Below are positions 1 through 9,087 of a stretch of 64,000 nt of DNA, in pieces. The notes beneath the pieces are model-generated. The model saw only the letters and a program-made list of their open reading frames with translations. It was not told the DNA's origin and made no database searches. The stretch comes from Acidobacteriota bacterium (GTDB taxonomy: Bacteria > Acidobacteriota > Thermoanaerobaculia > Multivoradales > Multivoraceae), in the NCBI GenBank assembly GCA_029263415.1, contig JAJCXN010000038.1:124001-188000 (forward strand), given 5' to 3'. Numbering within the stretch: the stretch's first letter is position 1; every line of letters starts with the position of its first letter. A program made the position numbers and the translations under genes.

Positions 1-2
1 AT

Positions 3-524
3 GCGCGCCTTGCACCGGAAACAAGGATCGCTGTTCCTGAGGCTCTCCACAACAAGGTACTGGCCTTGGTCGAGCCAACCGTGAACCCCGAACCACGCAG
101 CAACGGTCGCTGGACTGCTGTTGCAAGCGCGGCAAGCATCTTGGCTGTAGTGGGACTATCAGCTTTGTCGTGGTTTCAGAACCGGCCGGATGCTCCATCA
201 GGATCCACTGGAGTCGTGCGATCCGCACCCGCAGCAGAACAAGCGCCTAGGCTACTCCCTCACGCGGGTTCTACGTCGGTGACCCCGATCATCGAATTGC
301 AGTGGCAAGGTTCACCGAACGCGGCGAGCTACCTGGTAACCGTAGTCGACGATGTCGGCGAGGCATCTCGGCAGTTCGAACTCCCACCAGGTGCGCAAAG
401 ACTTGAACTTGATCTGACCTCCTTAGGTCCGGTTGGCGTCTATTACTGGTTCGTCGAGGCACGCTTCTCCGACGGTGTTTCGACAGCGTCCGCAACGAAG
501 CGCCTGCCTGCCCTGCGGGAGTGA
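3..524 (+). CDS. Membrane-anchored protein, anti-sigma-like layout (5' partial)
   Basis: The reading frame is open from the left edge of the window, so the start is missing; 173 residues are visible. A TTG at 66 is possible but the frame clearly continues upstream (AHN-type helix and NKVLALVEP precede it). A single membrane segment (around AVASAASILAVVGLSALSWF) separates a short N-terminal part from an exported C-terminal beta-rich domain with a fibronectin-III/Y-Y-W-F flavour (SYLVTVVDD, GVYYWFVEARF). This layout is typical of zinc-finger anti-sigma-like membrane proteins encoded next to CHAT proteins in Acidobacteriota, but the zinc-finger part would lie outside the window. Its TGA overlaps the GTG start of the CHAT gene by 4 bases (GTGA), indicating translational coupling. 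Identity as an anti-sigma protein is inference. Confidence 0.6.
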   Translation, partial: ARLAPETRIAVPEALHNKVLALVEPTVNPEPRSNGRWTAVASAASILAVVGLSALSWFQNRPDAPSGSTGVVRSAPAAEQAPRLLPHAGSTSVTPIIELQWQGSPNAASYLVTVVDDVGEASRQFELPPGAQRLELDLTSLGPVGVYYWFVEARFSDGVSTASATKRLPALRE

Positions 525-3247
525 GCCTAAGAATCGGCTCTCCCCAGTCGATCGGTGCCTGGCTTGTAGGCCTGTTCGGAGTCGGACTGCTTGCAACCGG
601 ACCAGTCGCCGAGCATTGTAGGACACAGGCGGATCGAGCCGCGTCAGAGTGGCGGCTCACCGAAGCGGCTAGCTCTACGCAGTGGGCCTTGCGTCTTCGG
701 CCGTATTCTGACGAAGCACGTGTGGGGGCAGCGAGCGCTCTTCAAAGAGTGGGCAACTTTCGCCTCTCAGATCGAACGCTCGGCGACCCGGCTCTCATCG
801 ATGAGCCCGACGCCCGAGCTCTCGCCTACCACCTCGCAGCCGTCAATCGCTTTCACTTTGCACAACCCGCCGAAGCTCTGCGGCTCCACACAACGAGCCA
901 AGACAGCTATCGCGAACTCCGCGATCTTAAAGGAGAGCTGAGCGCGACGATCGCTCATGCGAGAACGCTCTACCATGGTCTGGGTCGACATGCTCAGGCT
1001 CTTGAACTTCTCGAAAACGTACTCAAGCGTGCTCGCGACGCCGACCTTCGAGCGCTCGAAGCGACAACCCTTCGCCACCTCGGCGCTCTTCGCTGGTGGT
1101 TCCTCGACGACCACACAGCACTCGGAAACTTCTACCAGCCCGCGCTCAGCCTGTATGAGGAACTGGACCATCGTGCCGGCGTGGCCGCGATGTTGTCCAA
1201 CATCAGTTTGGTGCACAGATCGAATGGCGACATGAACTCGTTCCTAGATCTCCAGACGCGCAGCCTTGCTCTTTACCAAGAGACCGGCGACCTGTTCGGC
1301 GAGAGTGAAAGCCAGCGGCACCTGGGACAGTTCTATTCCAGCGTCGGCAACTTCCGAGAAGGCAGGGAGTGGCTCAGACGAAGCCTTGCATTGACTAAGC
1401 GAACTGGAGATCGACTCGGCGAAGAAGAAATCCTGTTCTCTCTGGCGTACGTGCTAGGCCAACTGGGAGATCCGGCCGCTGCAATTCGCACGGTGTTGCC
1501 GACCTTGGAACGCGAAGGGGCAGCGAACTCAGTGGCTCACAAGTACCGCCAATCCGGCCTAGCGCCTTGGCATATGGAACTTGGGGACTACGATGCGGCG
1601 CAGCGAGCAGTCGTCAAGGCGCGCAGTACGCAGCCAGAGAACGGCGATGTCGACGTTTCGTTCGAAACTGCATCGCTCGTCACCTTGGCAGAGATCGCTC
1701 TTGCTCGTGGACGGATCCAAGAAGCAGCCTCCTTGGTGGAGCAAGCAGAAGCTTTTGCCAGCGACGTCGATAGCTACAGATCGTTGATCGGACTACGGCG
1801 AGTGCAGGCGGAACTTGCTGAGCAACATGGCGATCGCGATCGCGCGATCGTTCTATTGCAGGAAGGCTCACGAATCGAGCGGGCCACGGTCGACCGCTCT
1901 CCTTCGGCCATCGGCAATCTGTCCGACTCTCGGGTCGATGACCGACTCCTGGAACTGTTGCTGTTGGAGGATGGCGCAAACAGACTCGACGAGTCTACGT
2001 TCGACCTGTCTACTCAACGCCTAGCATCGGTGTTCGAGCACATCGAGACTGTCGGACGAAAACAGGCGCGCAATGCGATCCGCAGATTGCTGCCAAGCAG
2101 ACGAACGCGGTCCGAAGACCGGTTCCCGATGGAGAACTCCGAAACGGAGCGGCGCCTGAGCGTGGTTCAGGGTGGTCTGGGACCTCACACAGCCTTGGTC
2201 TATTACTTGAGCTTGGGTGAGGACTTACTAGCTTTCGCCATCACGGCAGACAAGGCGGGCGTCGTACTGCTGCCGGTGCAAAAGCGCCAGCTCGAGACGA
2301 AGGTCCGTTTGGCCCGTGAGCTAATTGAGGACGCCAGCAACGGAACCGATTGGAGACCCGTTCTGCGAGACCTACAAACGCGACTGATCGCACCGCTCGA
2401 ACGCCGGGGCTTTCTCGGCGGCATTAGAAAACTTGCAATCGTTCCCACCGGCCCGCTATACGATCTTCCGTTTGCCGCCTTAGTGACAGAACACGCGGGC
2501 AAAATGCGTCACTTGGTTGAGGACTTCGCCTTGTTCTCGCCTCCGTCCGCGTCCTTCCTTGAAGAACCGGCAGGTTCCAATGACCACGCCAACAGCGGAG
2601 CCCTTGCGTTCGGTATCGGAGCCGGGTGGCCAAAGCCACTACCTTCATTGATCAATGCTGAAGCAGAGGCAAGTGCCGTGGTCGCGGCTCTGGGTGGCAG
2701 TGCACTGTTGGACAAGAATGGGACCGAGTCCGCTTTCAAGCAAAGGGCCCCCAACTACCGCTGGATTCATCTCGCCACTCATGCAGTGATGGAACCGCGC
2801 CTGCCACTGCTCTCTACCGTCGCGCTCGTCGAGGGCGGCGGCGAAGACGGAGCGCTCACCGTTCGCGAAATCCTGGACTCACGCCTCACGGCAGACCTAA
2901 TCACCCTTGGAGCCTGCCGATCGGGACGAGGGTTCTCGGCGGGCGGCAGCCCTAGCGGCTTCGATCGCTTGGGTCTCGTTGAGGCGTTCCTCTACGCTGG
3001 CGCTCGTAGCGTTCTCGCCAGCCAGATCGATGCCCGCGACTCATCGGCGATTCAATTGATGACCAGCTTCTACCGCTCTCTCGCGGCATCGAGCTCCAAC
3101 CCGACCACAGGGGATCGCGCCCACGCTCTGGCGGTTGCGCAGCGACAGATGATCCTCGGGCCCTCGCAACCTCATAGCGAGGCAACACCAAACTTCCAGC
3201 ACCCTGCCCATTGGGCGGGGTTCGTCTTGGTGGGTTCAGATCGCTGA
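521..3247 (+). CDS. TPR repeat / CHAT domain protein (caspase-like peptidase fold)
   Basis: A 908-residue protein. A hydrophobic segment near residues 7-30 may anchor it or act as an export signal. Residues about 60-480 are helical repeats of TPR type (for example DLFGESESQRHLGQFYSSVG, GDYDAAQRAVVKARS). Residues about 540-905 form a CHAT domain (caspase HetF-associated with TPRs). The expected catalytic pair is present: His754 in HLATHA and Cys799 in LGACRSG, followed by the usual GLVEAFLYAGARSVLAS segment. CHAT proteins are proteases or protease-like effectors that act on partner proteins; the obvious partner is the coupled membrane protein just upstream. The start is GTG inside the upstream stop. 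The target and activating signal cannot be read from the sequence. Confidence 0.88.
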   Translation: MSLRIGSPQSIGAWLVGLFGVGLLATGPVAEHCRTQADRAASEWRLTEAASSTQWALRLRPYSDEARVGAASALQRVGNFRLSDRTLGDPALIDEPDARALAYHLAAVNRFHFAQPAEALRLHTTSQDSYRELRDLKGELSATIAHARTLYHGLGRHAQALELLENVLKRARDADLRALEATTLRHLGALRWWFLDDHTALGNFYQPALSLYEELDHRAGVAAMLSNISLVHRSNGDMNSFLDLQTRSLALYQETGDLFGESESQRHLGQFYSSVGNFREGREWLRRSLALTKRTGDRLGEEEILFSLAYVLGQLGDPAAAIRTVLPTLEREGAANSVAHKYRQSGLAPWHMELGDYDAAQRAVVKARSTQPENGDVDVSFETASLVTLAEIALARGRIQEAASLVEQAEAFASDVDSYRSLIGLRRVQAELAEQHGDRDRAIVLLQEGSRIERATVDRSPSAIGNLSDSRVDDRLLELLLLEDGANRLDESTFDLSTQRLASVFEHIETVGRKQARNAIRRLLPSRRTRSEDRFPMENSETERRLSVVQGGLGPHTALVYYLSLGEDLLAFAITADKAGVVLLPVQKRQLETKVRLARELIEDASNGTDWRPVLRDLQTRLIAPLERRGFLGGIRKLAIVPTGPLYDLPFAALVTEHAGKMRHLVEDFALFSPPSASFLEEPAGSNDHANSGALAFGIGAGWPKPLPSLINAEAEASAVVAALGGSALLDKNGTESAFKQRAPNYRWIHLATHAVMEPRLPLLSTVALVEGGGEDGALTVREILDSRLTADLITLGACRSGRGFSAGGSPSGFDRLGLVEAFLYAGARSVLASQIDARDSSAIQLMTSFYRSLAASSSNPTTGDRAHALAVAQRQMILGPSQPHSEATPNFQHPAHWAGFVLVGSDR

Positions 3248-3412
3248 GTCACCTTCGATTGGTGAGCGGAAACCACCTTTCGTCAAAGTTTCTTGTCTTG
3301 GATGAGCAGTCTTGTCTGTTGAGTACTGGAGACGCCTTTGGGGAACGCTCACCGAGCTAGCGGTGCCCCCCCCAAGGGTCCCAACAACTCGGCAACACTT
3401 GTGGAGACTGCT

Positions 3413-4132
3413 ATGCCCTCAATCCGCTCACTACTATTGGTCTCGGTGTCCCTCACCATATGTTCAGTTCCCAATGTTCTTGCCGACGACTTGAACCCAC
3501 CTGCCTACCGCGGCGGCCCGCTCTCAACGTCTGCCGAATGGGACTTCGAGACCGATCAGAATCCGGATGCTGTTCAACCAGACGGCGATGAAGTGCCGCT
3601 GGTTGTGGGCGATGCAGCACCCCTGCTCGACGCTGCATTCCCGACCGGAGCGCCCCACCCATCGTGCACCATCTTTGGGGATGTCGAGTGGGTCGACGCT
3701 GGCGGCCTGACCGGCTATCGACCAACCACCGCTAAGGGCGGCGCCATCGCATGCAATGTCCCAAACTGGATCGACACTGAGCCCGAGAAGAGGCTACGAA
3801 TCCAGGTGGCTTACACCGGCGCTGCACCGGCGACCGCGGTCTTTGGGATCAACGGTGTACCCGGCACCTCCGACGGTGTCGAAGAGGTCTTCGTGGTGCG
3901 CGTAGATGACACGATCCCTGGGCCGCCCGCACTGTCCTACTTCTACGAAGACTGGCAAATCTTTCCCAATCCAGACTGGGAGCAAGTGGTCATCTTCGTC
4001 GCTAGCGACACGTTCGTCTCGCAACTAGTGATCGACACCATCTCAGGTCCGCTCTCCAATACAGGGGTGTCGATCTTCGGAGACGGCTTCGAGACCGGCG
4101 ACACGTCGCGGTGGAGCGCAACCACTCCTTAG
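3413..4132 (+). CDS. Secreted protein with DGFETGDT-type C-terminal tail, unknown function
   Basis: ATG at 3413 is chosen because it gives a classical signal peptide (MPSIRSLLLVSVSLTICS, cleavage near VLA-DD); an earlier in-frame start at 3338 adds 25 residues that look non-coding. The mature part (about 215 residues) is acidic and beta-rich with two Cys (SCTIF, AIACN). It ends in IFGDGFETGDTSRWSATTP. Almost the same tail ends the protein encoded at 55319-57190, and I recall DGFESGDTSAWS-like tails on many exported Acidobacteriota proteins. A role in surface sorting is a guess. No enzymatic motif was recognised. Confidence 0.75.
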   Translation: MPSIRSLLLVSVSLTICSVPNVLADDLNPPAYRGGPLSTSAEWDFETDQNPDAVQPDGDEVPLVVGDAAPLLDAAFPTGAPHPSCTIFGDVEWVDAGGLTGYRPTTAKGGAIACNVPNWIDTEPEKRLRIQVAYTGAAPATAVFGINGVPGTSDGVEEVFVVRVDDTIPGPPALSYFYEDWQIFPNPDWEQVVIFVASDTFVSQLVIDTISGPLSNTGVSIFGDGFETGDTSRWSATTP

Positions 4133-4380
4133 AATCGGTGTCTCCCAATTCCAAGCAGGAACTGGGTTCAAGTTCGACCGAGGCATCTCCCACTCGGCCT
4201 CGGGGTACTCAACCCCGCCAGTCTTCTGACTCGGATCGTCCCATCTGGGATTGGTGTGATCCGCAGCTGAACCTCGCGGGTCTGTCTGCGATCGAGAGAT
4301 ACAGTCTTCGGGGCCGCCGCCAGCGGAGGCGGCCAAGAGAACAATCTCGAGGTCGCTGTCGCCCCGACAGGAAACCGCCT

Positions 4381-6540
4381 CTAGGGATGTTCCTCAGAGT
4401 CACGAGTGCTCTTCTCGAAGAAGCCAACCGGCAGCGGCGCTATAGCGTGCACCGCCTGAATCGGCTGGAGTGTCGGCAGCAATGCCTGAGACCGATTGGA
4501 AGACACTGCCATCAAATCGATCCGATTGACGCCGGCCTCAAAGACTTGTGGGTCGACGATCACTGACCAATGGGTCGGTTGGAAACTCCAGTTGGTGGTC
4601 ACTGCTGCGATCCGGTCGTTGACCACCACTGCGAGATCGACCGATGCAGGAATCTCCGCTGCAACCAACTCGCCGTGGAGGTGAGCCGGTATCAACTGGC
4701 CGTCAGGATCGACCTCGAGTGCGCCACTCGGCAGCCTCAGTTGATACTTGAAGGGAGCCGGTTCAGCGACTGGAAAGTCAGCGATTTTGCGCCCTATCCA
4801 ATCGCGGTGGGGACCAATGCGAAACAGCTCGCGACCGGTATCGCCAGCCGTTCCAAAGCGGTCGTCGAGCGTGGCGAGCGCCGCTTGTTCACCGATCTCT
4901 AGGTCTGCAACCGAGACCTCGAACGGCCCCAACTTTTGGCTCAGACGATAGCGGACCACCGGCAATCGCTCGCGGCTGGGTACCTGATCAATCAACGAAA
5001 CGCCATCGGTCGCCCATGGCAGCTCAACGCCGGCTAGTTCGGCGATCGTCGGCAGAACATCGATCAACGAAGCCGGCCGAGAGTCCAGCCGCCCCTGCTT
5101 TTGCCCCGGCGCCTTGATCAATAACGGTACCGACACAATCTCGGCCACATTGCCATCGGTCAGTTGGCGGCGGTTGCCGCCGGCTGTGAAGCTTGCTCCG
5201 TGATCAGCGGTGACCGCCACCACAGAACGGTCCCAAAGGCCGACGTCCTCAAGGCGCCCCCTGACTTCGCCCAGGAGGCGGTCGACATAACCAACTTGAA
5301 GCAGGTGGCGCTGTTGGATTTGCGTTGCCGCGCGCTCGTCGCTGGCCATGGTGTCACCGACCAATCCGGGTGACTTGCCTCTCGAGCTATAGACCTGGCC
5401 GCTGGGGAGGTAGACGAACGGCAGATGAGGCAACAACAGGTGAAGCACGTGCAGGACCGGCTCTCTCGACGGGACGATGCCGTCGAGAAAATCGTCGAAG
5501 TGCTGGACCCTGTCGCCACGACCACGGCGCTTCCAGTCAGCAAACCAATCGCCGCGATCCTCAAAAAGCATCCAGTTCTGGCTGACCGACGGCAGGTGTT
5601 CAGCCCAGGCTGCGGGTAGCAAGACGTGTAAGTACAACACGCGGGTGTCCGCAAGTAGGGAAGCCAACCGGGCTCGAAAACCGGCCTCCCGCCGACGATC
5701 GTCGCAGAGACGCGTCGGGCACACTTGGGTCATCGATTCAGCGACGTTCATCGCATAGCTATCGCCCAGGAGTGTGAAGAGGCTTCGCGGATGCTCCGGT
5801 GCAAGGGGTAGTTGATCCGGATCGGGCAGCTGTCCGGTAAAAATGGCCGGCACCGCGAGCACGGTGAAGTCGCTAACCGTTGCGGTGCGGCGATACCAGG
5901 TTGCCTCATCGGCGAGCCTTGCAAAGTTGGGATAGCGCGCCGCATCGATCGCCTGCGGTCCGGCGAGTAACGACGTCAAGGGCAATTCGTCGAAGACCAG
6001 CAATACCACTGACGTCGTGGCGCTGGTCGCTGGCATGGTGTCGACTTTCTGGGGCCAGAGAATCTTGCCCATCCCAGGGCGCAACAAGAAAATCGCGGGG
6101 AAGACCACCAGCACTGGGACCAGATAGGTGAGCAGCTGCCTCGCCGGACGCCACCGATCCAGGATCAAACCGCCAGCAAGACCGGCCAGCAACGCAAAGG
6201 TCAACTCACGCCATGGCCCGGCGCCGAGCGTGCGCTCGAGTGGCGGCAACAGCACAGCCGCAATCAAGAGCATGCACAGCACGCTGTGAACGATCCGCTG
6301 CAATCGCTCGTGAACCGCACCGGCGATGGTCTCGACCAGGATCATCGGTAGCGGTACCAACAGACACAACATCGCCGCCAAGATCCAGGGGTCGGCTGGC
6401 TGTGAAGCCCGGACCGCAAAAAACTCCGGCCGGCTACCAAGAAGTTCGAACAGGGGCTGCGCCACGGCAAAGGCACTCAGCACGGCGAGATGGAGCGCGC
6501 CCTCGAGGAACGGACGGCCTTCTGATTCTTCAGATTGCAC
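4381..6540 (-). CDS. Membrane-bound sulfatase / alkaline-phosphatase-superfamily protein
   Basis: A 719-residue protein. Five hydrophobic segments fill residues about 12-155 and anchor a large exported domain. Residues about 175-500 have the alkaline phosphatase/sulfatase fold: an N-terminal metal-binding strand VVLLVFDELPLTSL, the segment TVSDFTVLAVPAIFTG where phosphoglycerol-transferase-type members carry their Thr nucleophile, a His-rich HVLHLLLPHLPF strand and the C-terminal metal motif TADHGASF. There is no CxPxR formylglycine motif, so it is more likely a phosphotransferase/phosphohydrolase of the LtaS/MdoB-like broad group than a true sulfatase. The last 200 residues form an accessory domain. 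It stands alone, convergent with the tail-bearing secreted protein. The substrate is unknown. Confidence 0.8.
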   Translation of the reverse strand: MQSEESEGRPFLEGALHLAVLSAFAVAQPLFELLGSRPEFFAVRASQPADPWILAAMLCLLVPLPMILVETIAGAVHERLQRIVHSVLCMLLIAAVLLPPLERTLGAGPWRELTFALLAGLAGGLILDRWRPARQLLTYLVPVLVVFPAIFLLRPGMGKILWPQKVDTMPATSATTSVVLLVFDELPLTSLLAGPQAIDAARYPNFARLADEATWYRRTATVSDFTVLAVPAIFTGQLPDPDQLPLAPEHPRSLFTLLGDSYAMNVAESMTQVCPTRLCDDRRREAGFRARLASLLADTRVLYLHVLLPAAWAEHLPSVSQNWMLFEDRGDWFADWKRRGRGDRVQHFDDFLDGIVPSREPVLHVLHLLLPHLPFVYLPSGQVYSSRGKSPGLVGDTMASDERAATQIQQRHLLQVGYVDRLLGEVRGRLEDVGLWDRSVVAVTADHGASFTAGGNRRQLTDGNVAEIVSVPLLIKAPGQKQGRLDSRPASLIDVLPTIAELAGVELPWATDGVSLIDQVPSRERLPVVRYRLSQKLGPFEVSVADLEIGEQAALATLDDRFGTAGDTGRELFRIGPHRDWIGRKIADFPVAEPAPFKYQLRLPSGALEVDPDGQLIPAHLHGELVAAEIPASVDLAVVVNDRIAAVTTNWSFQPTHWSVIVDPQVFEAGVNRIDLMAVSSNRSQALLPTLQPIQAVHAIAPLPVGFFEKSTRDSEEHP

Positions 6541-7042
6541 GTTGACTACGACAGCAATGGCTCAGCACCGTTCCGGCCCTCCAACGACAACGTTCCTTCG
6601 GTTCATCGCACACTCTAGCGCTCTCCCGAACGTTTGGAGCTGGCTGAAGGTGTCCCGCGCGGTGCTCGCGCAGGGATCTTTGGGACTTTGACAAGGTGGC
6701 CGACGCAGGCAATGCACTCGAGCAATGCGGACGAACTTCGTTGTCTCGGTCTGCGTCATGCAGACGAGCAAGCCAATCAACAGTAGCCCCGCCGATCCCT
6801 GGGAAGCAAGGCGATCCGGCGGCGAGCTTTGGCAGCGGACCTGGGGAAAGCCTCGCAGCACAACTCCGGAAGGGAGGGGGAAGGGCGGCGTCTCGGGTAT
6901 CAAGCAGGTATTCAGACACCGCCCAACGTGTGCGTCGGGACGCCTTTACACTTTCCGTGCAAGCGAGGAGCACCGGCTGCCAACCGCCGACCGGTAGCCG
7001 ACCATGTCTGTAGGATGTACACGTATCACCTAGGAGACCATC
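6541..7042. other. Intergenic, nothing recognised
   Basis: This 500-base stretch separates the starts of two divergent genes. Short open frames on both strands have arginine/proline-rich compositions typical of antisense noise and no recognisable motif. Promoters for both neighbours should lie here, but no convincing -35/-10 pair stood out. Confidence 0.5.
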
Positions 7043-8932
7043 ATGTTGGTTCGTATCGCCTGTCTACTCGCCTTCGTCGTCTCTCCCATCACCGAAGCCT
7101 GGACTCTAAGCCCGAGCGCTTCATCTACGATCGCTCAGCGGTACCCCAAACTGTCGCCCTTCAGCGCAGTTCGTCTGAACGGCGAGACGTACGAGGTCAA
7201 GCTCGAGACCAAGTGGTACAAACTCGTTGAGTTGCACGGTCTCGAGGCGAAGATCATCTTTGAGCACTGCAAGAAGGTCTACCCTCGCAACGCGGAGAAG
7301 CGTTTTGCGGAGGATCTCGTGGAAGTCCTCGACAGCCTTGGCCATGAGAATGTCAGCGAAGTGGACCTGGTCCTCGTCGATCTCTCCAGCGGCAGGCAAA
7401 TCAAACGCTCGAAAGTCGCCATGACAGCTGCCAATCGCGATCTTGTTTGGGACGCACGCCAGCCCGCCAAGAGACCGGCTACTCCCATTCAACGGGTCAA
7501 CCGCAAGCACGCTTGGCAGCCCAAAGCACACTTCGAGTTCCTTGCGGAAGCGCTTGAATGGGACGGCTGGAAACGCATGCCGCAGATTCCTCGGAACGCG
7601 GCGATGCAGGACCTCGACCAGCTCGAGTGGGCAATAGAACACACCTACTCCTACCGCGACCTAGTGGGCGTCGACTACCGCGCTGCTTTGCACGCAATTC
7701 GCAGCGGGCTCCCTGAACATGTCGCCCTTGGCGCCTTTGCAACGCGCATCGGTCAGTTCCTCGCCCTCTTCGGCGACGGGCACACGCGGGTTAGGCAACT
7801 CGAGGCTTTGCGTCCTAGCGGCTACCTACCATTCCTGATGGAAGCCACCGAGGCGGGAGTTGTGGCCCTAGCCTCTGACCGCAGCTCCTTCGTGAACCCT
7901 GACTTTCCATTCGTTGAAGCTATTGATGGCAAGCCGCTCGAAGAATGGATCGAGGTCTCGAAGCGCAGCGTGGCAGCCGGTTCGCAACATTTCGTTCAAC
8001 GTCATGCTCTGCGCGACTTGCGACTTTTCAATGCCCAGCGAGTCGAACTCGGTATGCCCCTTACAAGTGAATTTGAGCTGCTGCTCATGAACGAAGCGGG
8101 CGAAGGGCAGTCCGTTGTGGTTGGTCTCGCTTCGCGCAAGCCCGTCTATGGACCTTGGCCGCGGCCGAGTGAGGCACGGAAGCTCGATAGCGAAATCGGC
8201 TATCTCCCCATCGCCTCGATGGAGAGTGACGCAGAGTTCCTGCGTGAGCTGACCATCACAATGGACTCCTTCCGCGACACCCGTGGCCTGATCATCGACG
8301 TGAGAGGCAACGGCGGTGGCTCGCGCGATGCCCTGCGCACTCTGCTCCCCTACTTCCTCGCTCCTGACGGCGACCCCCACATGGTCAACGTTGCCGCTTA
8401 CCGTGTTCGTCCCGGTGAAACGCTCAAGATTGGCGACAGCTACCTAGAGAACCGCAATCTATTTCCGCTAGACGCGAGTGTGTGGAGCAACGAGGAACGC
8501 CGGTTGATTCAAGCTGCTGCTGAAACTTTCCAGCCCGATTGGTCGCCCAAAGAGGAAGACTTCAGCCCGTGGCACTACTTCATGATTCAGCCGGGGGCTG
8601 CCTATCACTATGCAAGGCCGGTGGTGATCTTGATGGACGCTGGCTGCTTTAGCGCCACCGACATCTTCCTGGGCGGCTTCAAAGGACTGCCTGGCGTGAC
8701 GCTCATGGGCTCCCCTAGCGGCGGCGGGAGCGGTCGCTCTCAGGGCATCGAACTAACCCACAGTCGCTTGAGCCTACGGCTCTCCACCATGGCGTCCTTT
8801 CGTCCAGACGGGAGCCGCTATGACGGCAAGGGGATCGCTCCAGACATCCACGTTGCTCCTACTCCCGAGAGTTTTCTAGAAGGCGCCGTGGACGTGGTCT
8901 TGGAAGCAGCGCTGGAGCGATTGCGACCCTAG
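7043..8932 (+). CDS. S41 family peptidase (tail-specific protease type), exported
   Basis: A 629-residue protein starting with ATG preceded by AGGAG seven bases upstream. A signal peptide is visible (MLVRIACLLAFVVSPITEA). The C-terminal half carries the S41 core: GLIIDVRGNGGGSRDALRTL (the substrate-binding strand), VVILMDAGCFSATDIFLGG with the nucleophile Ser537 in the GCFSATD motif, and GSPSGGGSGRS near the end. A PDZ-like region may precede the core (YLPFLMEATEAGVVAL, EAIDGKPLEEWIEV). It is probably a periplasmic processing or degradative protease; no adjacent substrate is apparent. It stands alone, followed by the convergent S9 peptidase gene. Confidence 0.87.
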   Translation: MLVRIACLLAFVVSPITEAWTLSPSASSTIAQRYPKLSPFSAVRLNGETYEVKLETKWYKLVELHGLEAKIIFEHCKKVYPRNAEKRFAEDLVEVLDSLGHENVSEVDLVLVDLSSGRQIKRSKVAMTAANRDLVWDARQPAKRPATPIQRVNRKHAWQPKAHFEFLAEALEWDGWKRMPQIPRNAAMQDLDQLEWAIEHTYSYRDLVGVDYRAALHAIRSGLPEHVALGAFATRIGQFLALFGDGHTRVRQLEALRPSGYLPFLMEATEAGVVALASDRSSFVNPDFPFVEAIDGKPLEEWIEVSKRSVAAGSQHFVQRHALRDLRLFNAQRVELGMPLTSEFELLLMNEAGEGQSVVVGLASRKPVYGPWPRPSEARKLDSEIGYLPIASMESDAEFLRELTITMDSFRDTRGLIIDVRGNGGGSRDALRTLLPYFLAPDGDPHMVNVAAYRVRPGETLKIGDSYLENRNLFPLDASVWSNEERRLIQAAAETFQPDWSPKEEDFSPWHYFMIQPGAAYHYARPVVILMDAGCFSATDIFLGGFKGLPGVTLMGSPSGGGSGRSQGIELTHSRLSLRLSTMASFRPDGSRYDGKGIAPDIHVAPTPESFLEGAVDVVLEAALERLRP

Positions 8933-9087
8933 GTTTGCCCCGAAGGATCAGCATGAGCGCACACCACTTTTCTACACCCCGTCCCAGTGCCGAGCTGCAC
9001 CATTTGGCGCTCGTTGGATTGGAGGGCCATAGATTCCATGATGGGTCATAGCAACGAACTCGTGGAGCCGCTCGGAAAGCCCTGCCA

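Noticed and set aside
4111-4566. 151-residue plus-strand open frame at the junction of the tail-bearing protein and sulfatase-like genes
   Set aside because: Mostly antisense to the sulfatase-like C-terminus, Arg/Ser/Pro-rich and without a domain or ribosome-binding site.
6530-6973. 147-residue minus-strand open frame in the gap after the sulfatase-like gene start
   Set aside because: Arg/Ser/Cys-rich, overlapping another frame, with no homology features; treated as noise.
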